From Granulicella sp. S190 (GTDB taxonomy: Bacteria > Acidobacteriota > Terriglobia > Terriglobales > Acidobacteriaceae): a stretch of DNA of 64,000 nt. Positions 17,333 to 25,596 of the stretch are shown here, piece after piece (the stretch's first letter is position 1; the number at the start of each line of letters is the position of its first letter). Where the stretch lies: assembly GCF_009766095.1 (NCBI RefSeq), contig NZ_LMUD01000009.1, positions 103,430-167,429 on the forward strand. The letters run 5' to 3'. A program made the position numbers and the translations under genes. Under the pieces are notes generated by a model. It was not told the DNA's origin. It did no database searches and saw nothing but the letters and a program-made list of their open reading frames with translations.

Positions 17333-18247
17333 ATGCCAACCGCAACAGTCGATCCAAAACGCCGCGCCCTGGGCAAGGGCCTCGAGTCTCTCCTCCCACA
17401 GCGTCCAGCCGCTCCAGCACCTCCCCCGCCACAGCAAGCAGCAGAGGCGACCGGCAAGCCTCTCGAGATCCCCCTCGACCAGATCGACCGCAACCCCTTC
17501 CAGACGCGCACGCAGTTCGACGAGGCCAAACTCGGGGAGCTGGCGCAGTCCATCGCTGCTTCAGGCGTGGTGCAGCCCATCGTCGTCAGACCGCTCTCCG
17601 GCGGCCGCTACCAGCTCATCACCGGCGAACGCCGCTGGCTGGCCAGCAAGAAGGCAAACAAGACCACCATCCCGGCCATCGTGCGTCAGGTTTCGGACGA
17701 GCAGACCCTCGAGATGACCATCGTCGAGAACCTTCAGCGTGCCGACCTCAACCCGATCGAGCAGGCTCGCGCCTACCAGCGCCTCAGCAGCGACTTCAAG
17801 ATGACCCAGGAGCAGATGGCCATCCGCACTGGCAAAGAGCGGGCGAGCGTCTCTAACTTCCTTCGTTTGTTACGTTTACCTGATTCTATCCAGCAAAAGG
17901 TGGAGTCCGGCGATCTCTCCTTCGGCCACGCCCGCACCCTGCTGGCTCTGGAGTCGCCCGAAGCCATCACGGCTGCGGCCCAGAAGGTTATGGCGCTGTC
18001 GTTGTCTGTTCGTCAGACCGAGAGCTACGTGCAGGGACTCATCAACCCGGAGGCCAAGGAGAAGAAGGAGTCCAAGGCCGACGCGCAGCCCGAAGATCCC
18101 AACGTTCGCGAGGCTCAGGATCGCCTTCGCCGCACCCTCGGCCTCAAGGTTCGCATTGAAGACAAGAAAGGCAAAGGTCGCGTCATCATCGAGTACTCCG
18201 GCCTCGAAGACTTCGACTCCATCCTCACCGCACTCGGCGGCCAGTAG
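17333..18247 (+). CDS. parB: Chromosome partitioning protein ParB/Spo0J
   Basis: A 304-residue CTPase/DNA-clamp protein: PRRALGKGLESLLPQ-type N-terminus, the N-terminal domain with QLITGERRWLASKKA (ParB CTP-binding box), TIVENLQRADLNPIEQARAYQRL, then a helix-turn-helix region (MTQEQMAIRTGKERASVSNFLRLLRL) and a C-terminal dimerisation region. It is expected to bind the three parS sites upstream. Confidence 0.97.
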   Translation: MPTATVDPKRRALGKGLESLLPQRPAAPAPPPPQQAAEATGKPLEIPLDQIDRNPFQTRTQFDEAKLGELAQSIAASGVVQPIVVRPLSGGRYQLITGERRWLASKKANKTTIPAIVRQVSDEQTLEMTIVENLQRADLNPIEQARAYQRLSSDFKMTQEQMAIRTGKERASVSNFLRLLRLPDSIQQKVESGDLSFGHARTLLALESPEAITAAAQKVMALSLSVRQTESYVQGLINPEAKEKKESKADAQPEDPNVREAQDRLRRTLGLKVRIEDKKGKGRVIIEYSGLEDFDSILTALGGQ

Positions 18248-18331
18248 ATTCTGAATCGCCGAAACACTTCAGCCACGCAGTAGAACATTAAGAATCTCAG
18301 AGATCTCAAAGACAAGTCCAGGAGACGGCAT

Positions 18332-19633
18332 ATGCGTCACGCGAATCACGTGAAACTCTTTATGTTCCTCATTATGTTACAAATTGTAGCCATCGCGGCT
18401 ATGGCTCAAACAACGACTCGCACCCTCGTCCGCACCGGACATCTGCTCGACGTGAAGACCGGGGCCGAGCCTGCAGCCCAGACGATTATCGTTACCGGGG
18501 ATCGCATCACCGCCATCGCGCCAACGGCCTCCACGCCGAAACAGCCAGGCGATACCGAGATCGACCTCTCCCGCTACACCGTCATGCCTGGCCTCATCGA
18601 TGTCCACACCCATCTCACCAACGCCAACAACTTCGATCCCTACTTTGAGCTGTCGATGACTCCGGGCAAAGAGGCGATCATTGGCGTCGAAAACGCGAAG
18701 GTCACGCTCGAAGCCGGGTTTACCACCGTGCGCAACGTCGGCGCCAACGACTTCACCGATGTAGCCCTTCGTGATGAGATCAACGCCGGCCACATCCCCG
18801 GCCCGCACATGCAGGTCTCCGGCCCACCTCTCGGCATCACCGGCGGACACATGGACGAGAACCTTCTGCCGTACGAGTACCACGTCCACGCAGAAGGCGT
18901 AGCCGATGGCATCGCAGCCGTCCAGCATAAGGTTCGCGAAAACATCAAGTACGGCGCAGACCTCATCAAGATCGGAGCCACCGGCGGCGTTCTTTCGAAA
19001 GGAGACGACCCGCAGGCCAGCCAGTACACGCTCGAAGAGATGCAGGCCATCGTCGCCGACGCGCATCGCCTGGGCCGCAAGGTCGCCGCCCACGCCCATG
19101 GAGCGCAGGGCATCATCTTCGCCACCGAAGCGGGCGTCGACTCTATCGAGCACGGCTCGTACCTCAACGATGAGGGCATCGCGCTGATGAAGAAGCATGG
19201 CACCTATCTCGTGCCCACGGCGTACCTCATCGACTGGATGCAGCAGTACGGCAATTTGCCGCCGATCTATCAGCAGAAGATGAAGGATGTCAGCGCGGTC
19301 GAAAAGCAAAACGCAATCAAAGCCATCAAGGCCGGCGTCAAGATTGCATTGGGCACTGATGCAGCGGTCTATCCACACGGCCTTAACGCGCATGAACTCG
19401 ACGTGTACGTCAATCAGTTCGGCATGTCTCCGCTCGCCGCGATTCAGACCGGCACCCTCAACGCAGCGGACCTGATGTCCTGGACCGACCGCGTCGGCTC
19501 CATTGAGCCCGGCAAGTGGGCCGACATCATCGCCATCGACGGCGACCCGCTCAAAGACGTCAAAATCCTTCAGCACGTCAACTTCGTGATGAAGTCCGGC
19601 GTGGTCTACAAAGACGAAACTCACAAGCAATAA
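18332..19633 (+). CDS. Secreted metal-dependent amidohydrolase
   Basis: A 433-residue protein with a signal peptide (FMFLIMLQIVAIAAMAQ) and the amidohydrolase TIM-barrel motifs: VMPGLIDVHTHLTN metal ligands, LIKIGATGGVLSKGDD carrying the likely metal-bridging Lys, VAAHAHGAQGI, IALGTDAA, and the C-terminal EPGKWADIIAIDGDPL. It resembles imidazolonepropionase-like/Xaa-Pro dipeptidase-type members. Export to the periplasm is inferred from the signal peptide. Substrate unknown. Confidence 0.88.
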   Translation: MRHANHVKLFMFLIMLQIVAIAAMAQTTTRTLVRTGHLLDVKTGAEPAAQTIIVTGDRITAIAPTASTPKQPGDTEIDLSRYTVMPGLIDVHTHLTNANNFDPYFELSMTPGKEAIIGVENAKVTLEAGFTTVRNVGANDFTDVALRDEINAGHIPGPHMQVSGPPLGITGGHMDENLLPYEYHVHAEGVADGIAAVQHKVRENIKYGADLIKIGATGGVLSKGDDPQASQYTLEEMQAIVADAHRLGRKVAAHAHGAQGIIFATEAGVDSIEHGSYLNDEGIALMKKHGTYLVPTAYLIDWMQQYGNLPPIYQQKMKDVSAVEKQNAIKAIKAGVKIALGTDAAVYPHGLNAHELDVYVNQFGMSPLAAIQTGTLNAADLMSWTDRVGSIEPGKWADIIAIDGDPLKDVKILQHVNFVMKSGVVYKDETHKQ

Positions 19634-19654
19634 AGAAGGGGCTCACCAGCCAGC

Positions 19655-20371
19655 ATGAAAGCGACCGCTCTGGAGTTCCGTCTCCGTTACCTTATCCACG
19701 CCGTGCTGTACGTACTTGGCTTTATCGCCCCGTGGAACAGCCTGGTGCACCTGGACTCGATTCGCACCTGGCAGTTCCTCGCAGCATGGCCTGCACGCAG
19801 CGGCTGGCTTGGCTTCAGTGCGGCTACCATTGCCGTCCTGTCCCTCGGTATCCTCTTTTCGCTACTGGGAGCAGCGCTGCGTACGTGGGGCGCAGCTTAC
19901 CTTGGCCCTTCCATCGTGCAGGACTCGAGCATGCACGGAGACAGCATGGTTGCAGCCGGACCGTACCGCTATCTCCGCAACCCGCTCTACCTCGGCACCT
20001 TCCTCCACACCTTCGCGCTGGCTCTCCTTATGCCGCCCAGCGGAGCCATCTTCTGTATCCTCACCATCGGCTTCTTCCAGCTACGTCTGATCTTCGGCGA
20101 AGAGGCCTTTCTCACTCCAAAGCTGGGCGCTCCGTATCGCGACTACTGCGCCAAAGTCCCGCGTCTCTTCCCGGCATTCACGCCGAGGGTTCCGGCCTCC
20201 AGCACGCATCCCACATGGCTCGCAGCGTTCTTCGCTGAGATCTACATGTGGGGAGTCGTTATCTCCTTCGCCACGCTCGGCTGGCGCTACAACTCCGTCC
20301 TCATCATCAAGGGAGTGCTTATCTCCTTCGGCCTCTCGCTCATCGTCCGCGCCTTTCTGCCCAAACGCTAG
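19655..20371 (+). CDS. Isoprenylcysteine carboxyl methyltransferase-like membrane protein
   Basis: A 238-residue multi-pass protein with the ICMT/PEMT signature GPYRYLRNPLYLGTFLHTF and a following FGEEAFLTPKLGAPYRDYCAKVPRLFP, the SAM-binding half of this membrane methyltransferase family. At least five hydrophobic segments. The methyl acceptor is unknown. It starts 21 bp after the amidohydrolase stop and is probably co-transcribed. Confidence 0.85.
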   Translation: MKATALEFRLRYLIHAVLYVLGFIAPWNSLVHLDSIRTWQFLAAWPARSGWLGFSAATIAVLSLGILFSLLGAALRTWGAAYLGPSIVQDSSMHGDSMVAAGPYRYLRNPLYLGTFLHTFALALLMPPSGAIFCILTIGFFQLRLIFGEEAFLTPKLGAPYRDYCAKVPRLFPAFTPRVPASSTHPTWLAAFFAEIYMWGVVISFATLGWRYNSVLIIKGVLISFGLSLIVRAFLPKR

Positions 20372-20464
20372 GCGAGACGGCGCCGAAGGCGCTTCAGCCT
20401 CGACGGCAGATCGCCCCGTGCGCGCAGCACGCTTTTGCTTTTGGTCCTTCAAGCTAAAAAAATA

Positions 20465-20514
20465 AAAACCCGCCGTACCCACACAAGAAAGTCGCGGGCA
20501 CAGCGGGTTTTGGT
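20465..20514. terminator. Bidirectional terminator-like hairpin between convergent genes
   Basis: AAAACCCGC (20465-20473) pairs with GCGGGTTTT (20503-20511). A-rich and T-rich flanks on each side suit termination from both the plus-strand methyltransferase gene and the minus-strand HU gene. Confidence 0.65.
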
Positions 20515-20594
20515 GATTCGCGCTTCAGCAAACTCTGAGGCGCACTATCGGGGGAGGGCATCTCTCATGCGGCGCGTTCAGCGTCGCAGTCGAA

Positions 20595-20891
20595 CTACTT
20601 CTTCACCGGTGCGATGGTGTCCTTTGCAACCTTGGCCACGCGGAACTTCACCACGGTCTTGGCCTTGATCTTGATGGTTTCACCCGTCTGGGGGTTGCGG
20701 CCAAGACGCGCCTTGCGCTCTGCCTTTACCAGCTTGCCGATACCAGGAATGGTGAACTCGCCATTCTTCTTGGTCTCTTTCACTGCGGTCTCTGCCAATG
20801 CCTCGAGGAAGGCCGCGGTCTGCTTGTTGGTGAGTTCGAGCTTCTCCGCCATGTGGCGAACCAGCGCTGTCTTCGTCATTCCCTTTGCCAT
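20595..20891 (-). CDS. HU-family DNA-binding protein
   Basis: A 98-residue basic histone-like protein: MAKGMTKTALVRHMAEKLEL, EFTIPGIGKLVKAERKARLGRNPQTGETIKIKAKTVVKFRVAK. The GRNPQTGE turn in the beta-arm is diagnostic. It compacts DNA as a dimer. ATG 20891 is preceded by AAGGAGC; the frame opens further upstream. Confidence 0.95.
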   Translation of the reverse strand: MAKGMTKTALVRHMAEKLELTNKQTAAFLEALAETAVKETKKNGEFTIPGIGKLVKAERKARLGRNPQTGETIKIKAKTVVKFRVAKVAKDTIAPVKK

Positions 20892-21357
20892 GTGTTGCTC
20901 CTTCTTGCGTTCGATATAGAGTCTAAGGTCCGCTCGCCTTACCCGTATAAAGATTTCATAACGCGCATCCAATTTTGCAATGCGAAATCATCAATGTTCA
21001 TGCGGGTGCGGAGAACCGTACCGCAATTCACCTTCAGCCTTTCCGAGCGCTTTGTCAACTCCCTTTCTTCGGTTTCCACAGGTTTTTTCAGGCTTTCTTC
21101 GGTTTTGTTCGAAAACAGGTACATTTTTCTCCTGAAATAGCAGGAAAAACGCTGCTTTTCGAAGACTGCGCCAAAGTTGTAGAGCATTCCCGTAAACAAA
21201 AAAACTCCCCGCCGGGATATCACGGAAACGCTTGTTTCCGTCTTCTTACGAAATTTACATCCGTTCCACGCCGTGCCGCATCCATCCCTCAGCGACGGCA
21301 AGACTGAGCATCATCTCCTCGCGCATTCTTCCCTCGACAATTAAAGGAGAGTCTTCC
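20892..21357. other. Divergent intergenic region, HU / hydrolase
   Basis: This holds a minus-strand promoter-like pair for the HU gene: TTGGAT (complement of 20967-20972), 17-bp spacing, TATACG (complement of 20944-20949). On the plus side only the AAAGGAGAG ribosome-binding site near 21344 is clear. No other gene is supported. Confidence 0.4.
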
Positions 21358-22179
21358 ATGCCCACCATCACGACCAAAGATGGCACCTCCATCTACTACA
21401 AGGACTGGGGCACCGGCCAGCCCATCACCTTCTCGCACGGCTGGCCGCTTACCGCAGATGCCTGGGACGCGCAGATGCTCTTCTTTGGCCAGGAAGGCTA
21501 TCGTGTCATCGCGCACGACCGCCGCGGTAACGGCCGCTCCAGCCAGCCGTGGGACGGTAACGACATGGACCACTTTGCCGACGATCTCGCCGAGCTGATG
21601 GACTTCCTCGACCTCAAGAACACGATCATGGTCGGCCACTCCACCGGCGGCGGTGAGGTCACTCGCTACCTCGCACGTCATGGCGCGGGGCGGGTCGACA
21701 AGGCGGTCCTCATCAGCGCTGTGCCACCGCTGATGCTCAAGACAGAAAAGAACCCCGGCGGCTTACCCGTCTCCGCGTTCGACGGCATCCGTTCTGCAAT
21801 GGTCGCCGATCGCTCGCAGTTCTTCAAAGACCTCACCCTGCCCTTCTTCGGGTACAACCGCTCCGGCGTGAAGGAATCTCAGGGCGTCCGGGATAGCTTC
21901 TGGCTTCAGGGCATGCTCGGCTCGCACAAGAGTGAGTACGACACCGTCAAGGCGTTCTCCGAGACAGACTTTACCGACGATCTCAAAAAGATCGACATCC
22001 CCGTCCTCGTTCTCCATGGCGACGATGACCAGATCGTCCCGATCGACGCCGCCGGACGCGCCTCAGCCAAAATTTTGAAGAACGCGACCCTCAAGGTCTA
22101 CCCGGGCTATCCGCACGGTATGCCGATCATCCACGCCGACGAGATCAACGCCGATCTTCTCGTCTTCATCAAATCTTAG
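21358..22179 (+). CDS. Alpha/beta hydrolase, cofactor-free haloperoxidase-like
   Basis: A 273-residue alpha/beta hydrolase: [18 protein letters not shown], oxyanion region [31 protein letters not shown], nucleophile elbow [18 protein letters not shown] (Ser), the acid in [11 protein letters not shown] and His in YPHGMPIIH. This order matches non-haem chloroperoxidase/arylesterase-type enzymes. The ATG 21358 follows AAAGGAGAG; the open frame begins earlier without support. Confidence 0.92.
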   Translation: MPTITTKDGTSIYYKDWGTGQPITFSHGWPLTADAWDAQMLFFGQEGYRVIAHDRRGNGRSSQPWDGNDMDHFADDLAELMDFLDLKNTIMVGHSTGGGEVTRYLARHGAGRVDKAVLISAVPPLMLKTEKNPGGLPVSAFDGIRSAMVADRSQFFKDLTLPFFGYNRSGVKESQGVRDSFWLQGMLGSHKSEYDTVKAFSETDFTDDLKKIDIPVLVLHGDDDQIVPIDAAGRASAKILKNATLKVYPGYPHGMPIIHADEINADLLVFIKS

Positions 22180-22360
22180 CGTCGTAAAAATCGCTGGTGT
22201 GGAAGGGCTTGTGTGCCGTTACTCCACCCCGGCGTTCTTTCGCTGTCACGCAGCGCCTCGGGTTCGTGGAAAAACTTTCCCCGCAAAAGCTCCGCTCTAA
22301 TATTCAGCTCAATATTCGTTGTGATATCTTGCTTCGCAGTCCACCCAGGAGTCTCCCCTC

Positions 22361-24100
22361 ATGCCTAAAGCAGTTGCCCTCACGCGCGTTGCCGAACCCG
22401 TCTCCGCAATCTCGAAGATCTTCCTTCTCGCCTCCCTCGCGATCGCCACTGCCTCCGCTCAGGTCGTCACCGTCCCTTCCACTCCGCAGGTAGGCTCTTC
22501 GAATCCAGTCACCGCGGAGCCGCTCGTGCCGCGCCCCGTCACCAAGCCCTGCGTTGTGCCTCTGCTCACCAACGCGGCCTTCGAAAACTTCAACGGCTCG
22601 CCGCTCACCTACACGCCGCCGGCAGCATGCCCCGGTCCATGGGCGAAGGTAGTTCTCACCGCCGACTTCACCGTCACCGCCGGCCGCCAGTTCGACCGCT
22701 CCGCCTGGTTCTACCTCGGCGACACCAACATCTTCTACGGCACCACCGCCGAGCCGCGCGCCGCGCTCAGCCCCTCCTGGCACATCGAGCGTGACCTCAC
22801 CGACCTCACCGCGCTCTTCAAAACTCCGCAGACCGGCCTCGCCTCTATCGGCAACGTCGTTGACTCCACCTACACCGGCATCATCTACGCCAGTGCATCG
22901 CTTGAGTTCTACCCTGCCTCCTGGCGCGCGCCCGCACCCGTCACGCCGGACATCGTCGTACCCATCAGCTCCGGCAACGGTCCCGTCACCCTCAACACCA
23001 CAACCGACCAGGCCACCGCGACCCTCAACCTCCCACGCAACGTCGAGAAGGTCTACTTAGACGTCATCTCGCAGAGCCAGATCGGCGATGAGTTCTGGTA
23101 CCTCTGTGTCCCCACTGCTGTAGCGGGCGAACTCGAGACCTGCGGCAACACCGCATTCCGCGAGACAGAGATCTCCATCGACGGCAAACCCGCAGGCGTC
23201 GCTCCCGTCTATCCCTGGATCTTTACCGGCGGCCTCGATCCCTATCTCTGGGAGCCCATCACCGGCGTCCAGACCCTCGACTTCAAACCCTACCGAGTCG
23301 ATCTCACACCCTTCGCCGGACTCCTCGGCGATGGCAGCCAGCACACCGTCGCTGTCAGTGTCTTTAACGCCAACGGCTACTTCCTCTCCACGGGAAACAT
23401 GCTGGTCTACACCGACCACGGCAGCCGCGAAGTCAACGGAGGCGTCCTCAGCAACACGCTGAGCGCTGCGCCAACCCCCGAGGTCACACAGAACCTCTCT
23501 ACAGATGCGACTGGCACAACCACCGGCACAGTGAACGTCGGCTCCAACCGCACCTTCTCCATCACCGGCTACGTCAATACCTCGCACGGCCGTATCGAAA
23601 CCACCGTCGCGCAGAAGGTGGACTTCCTCAGCGCGCAACGCTTCGACGTCAACGTGGCGAATGGTCCCGAGCTTCAGAACCTCGTCCAGACCAGCACCGT
23701 AGACTCCGAGACCACAACCCGCGACGGCTTCCTCGTCGAGAAGGTGTCGAAGCACATCTCCTTCCCGCTCACGCTCGACTATGCCTTCATCAACAACCCC
23801 GACGGCACCTTCACCCAGACCGTCTCCTCCAACCAGCAGGACCTTCACACAGACGCGAAGTCGCTCAACAGCTTCTCGATCTTTCAGTCCAACTCGCAGG
23901 AGCAGGTTGTCTCGAAGGACGTGTTGCAGTTCGATGCCAACTTCAATGTCACGGCTCCAGGCGTCGGCAGCTCCAGCGCGTCCTACCGCAGCAACGACTC
24001 GCTCGGCGACTGCTATAGTCGCTCCCTCACCGCAGCCGATCAGAAGCTGACCTCCGTCACCGACGGCAAGGGCTGCCACGATCACGACCACTGGTTCTAA
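22361..24100 (+). CDS. Secreted peptide-N-glycanase A-like protein
   Basis: A 579-residue protein with a signal peptide ending in ATASAQ. It carries the PNGase A hallmarks: YTPPAACPGPWAKVVLTADF, AGRQFDRSAWFYLGDTNIFYGTTAEP, and IGNVVDSTYTGIIYASASLEFYPA. Plant and fungal relatives remove N-glycans from glycopeptides, so the inferred role is extracellular glycoprotein degradation. The C-terminal half has several beta-rich repeats and HDHDHWF at the end. Confidence 0.78.
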   Translation: MPKAVALTRVAEPVSAISKIFLLASLAIATASAQVVTVPSTPQVGSSNPVTAEPLVPRPVTKPCVVPLLTNAAFENFNGSPLTYTPPAACPGPWAKVVLTADFTVTAGRQFDRSAWFYLGDTNIFYGTTAEPRAALSPSWHIERDLTDLTALFKTPQTGLASIGNVVDSTYTGIIYASASLEFYPASWRAPAPVTPDIVVPISSGNGPVTLNTTTDQATATLNLPRNVEKVYLDVISQSQIGDEFWYLCVPTAVAGELETCGNTAFRETEISIDGKPAGVAPVYPWIFTGGLDPYLWEPITGVQTLDFKPYRVDLTPFAGLLGDGSQHTVAVSVFNANGYFLSTGNMLVYTDHGSREVNGGVLSNTLSAAPTPEVTQNLSTDATGTTTGTVNVGSNRTFSITGYVNTSHGRIETTVAQKVDFLSAQRFDVNVANGPELQNLVQTSTVDSETTTRDGFLVEKVSKHISFPLTLDYAFINNPDGTFTQTVSSNQQDLHTDAKSLNSFSIFQSNSQEQVVSKDVLQFDANFNVTAPGVGSSSASYRSNDSLGDCYSRSLTAADQKLTSVTDGKGCHDHDHWF

Positions 24101-24110
24101 CCCAAAGCTC

Positions 24111-24151
24111 CGCTGCGCGCGGGGCGGTCACTTCGTGACGCGTATACCTCT
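24111..24151 (-). repeat. Dispersed intergenic repeat, copy 1 (inverted)
   Basis: Contains GGTCACTTCGTGAC..GTATAC, the reverse complement of the unit seen at 24194-24262, 27906-27952 and 28957-29023. It lies right after the PNGase A-like gene. Confidence 0.75.
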
Positions 24152-24193
24152 TCGAATGACCCTCCCATTGGTGGCATGAAGATATCTTCCGCC

Positions 24194-24262
24194 GACCAAC
24201 GGGAGGCCGCGGCGAAGCCGGTATAGAAGTCACGAAGTGACCGCAGCCCGCGCAGGGCGAAC
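24194..24262 (+). repeat. Dispersed intergenic repeat, copy 2
   Basis: The unit reads GACCAACGGGAG ... GGTATAGAAGTCACGAAGTG then CCGC.GCCCGCGCAGGGCGA. With copy 1, 45 bp away, it forms a large inverted pair that could fold as one structure. The upstream extension GACCAACGGGAG is shared with copy 4. Confidence 0.8.
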
Positions 24263-24323
24263 TTTCACCGCACCGAATTCACTGCTGATGCTTCAACCTC
24301 TACAATCAAAGCCAGAGGAAAGC

Positions 24324-25376
24324 ATGCAGATCGGCATCGACAGCTTCGCGGCACTCGTACCTGACCCCATCACCGGCGCCACTGTCACCGCGCAGCAGCG
24401 CATCGCGCATCTGCTTGAGGAGATCGTGCTCGCCGACAAGGTAGGCCTCGACCACTTCGGCCTCGGCGAACATCACCGCAGCGAGTACCTCGACTCTGCT
24501 CCCGCAGTCATCCTCGCCGCAGCCGCCTCCATCACCAAGAACATTCGCCTCACCTCTGCCGTCACCGTCCTCAGCGCGGCTGATCCCGTTCGCGTCTTCC
24601 AGGAGTTCGCTACCCTCGACCTCGTCTCCGGCGGCCGTGCAGAGATCGTCGCTGGCCGCGGCTCCTTCATCGAGTCGTTCCCTCTCTTCGGCCTCAAGCT
24701 CGAAGACTACGATGACCTCTTCGCCGAAAAGCTCGACCTCCTCCTCGCCCTGCGCGAGAGCAACCACATCCGCTGGTCCGGCAAACATCGCGCCCCGCTC
24801 ACAGGCCAGGGAGTCTTCCCGCGACCGCTGCAAAACCCGCTTCCCGTCTGGCTCGGCGTAGGTGGCACGCCGGAGTCCTTCGCTCGCGCCGGCATGCTCG
24901 GCCTTCCTCTCATGGTCGCTATCATCGGTGGCGAGCCTCATCGCTTTCGTCCCCTCATCGACCTCTACCGCGAAGCAGGCAAACGCTCCGGCCACGCGCC
25001 GGAGTCGCTCAAGGTCGGCATTCACGCACTCGGTTACGTAGCCGACACAGACCAACAGGCCTCCGACGACTTCTTCCCCGGCTACGCCGAAGCTTTTACC
25101 AAGATCGGCAAAGAGCGCGGCTGGCCTCCCGTCACGCGCGGCCAGTTCGAAGCCCTTCGCCGTCCTACCGGAGCGCTCATGGTCAGCGATCCGGAGGCCG
25201 TCGCCAGCAAGCTTCTGCAGATGAACGAAGCCCTCGGCGGCATCTCCCGCATCAGCTTCCAGATGAGCGTCGCCGCCCTGCGCCACGACCGGCTTCTGCA
25301 CGCCATCGAACTCCTCGGCACCAAAGTAGCGCCGATCATTCGCAAAGCTCTCCCCGAACCCGCCACCATCGAATAA
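24324..25376 (+). CDS. LLM-class flavin-dependent oxidoreductase (luciferase-like monooxygenase family)
   Basis: A 350-residue TIM-barrel protein: MQIGIDSFAALVPDP, FGLGEHHRSEYLDSAP, SAVTVLSAADPVRVFQEFATLDLVSGGRAEIVAGRGSF, and PLPVWLGVGGTPESFARAG. These positions match the F420/FMN-binding luciferase family. The substrate is not predictable. ATG 24324 follows GAGGAA; the open frame begins at 24237 inside the repeat. Confidence 0.9.
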   Translation: MQIGIDSFAALVPDPITGATVTAQQRIAHLLEEIVLADKVGLDHFGLGEHHRSEYLDSAPAVILAAAASITKNIRLTSAVTVLSAADPVRVFQEFATLDLVSGGRAEIVAGRGSFIESFPLFGLKLEDYDDLFAEKLDLLLALRESNHIRWSGKHRAPLTGQGVFPRPLQNPLPVWLGVGGTPESFARAGMLGLPLMVAIIGGEPHRFRPLIDLYREAGKRSGHAPESLKVGIHALGYVADTDQQASDDFFPGYAEAFTKIGKERGWPPVTRGQFEALRRPTGALMVSDPEAVASKLLQMNEALGGISRISFQMSVAALRHDRLLHAIELLGTKVAPIIRKALPEPATIE

Positions 25377-25596
25377 GTCGCCGGAGGTCGGCTCGTCCAG
25401 TAAGACATACCCACCCCAGTTAACCGCATCAAAAAAGAGACGCGCACCGAAATAAAGGAAGACGGTAGAAGCGGACGTGGTGCGCCCGCAATTCATCTTG
25501 GACAGAACAAGCGTCGGGCAACATAGAATCGTCGGAGAGCTCCGTAGCAGAACTCATTCCGCTCAAACGTAAGTTGCTGTCGACGTCGGAGGACCC

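Noticed and set aside
18377..19630. Long minus-strand frame opposite the amidohydrolase
   Set aside because: Shadow of a gene with a signal peptide and metal-binding motifs on the plus strand.
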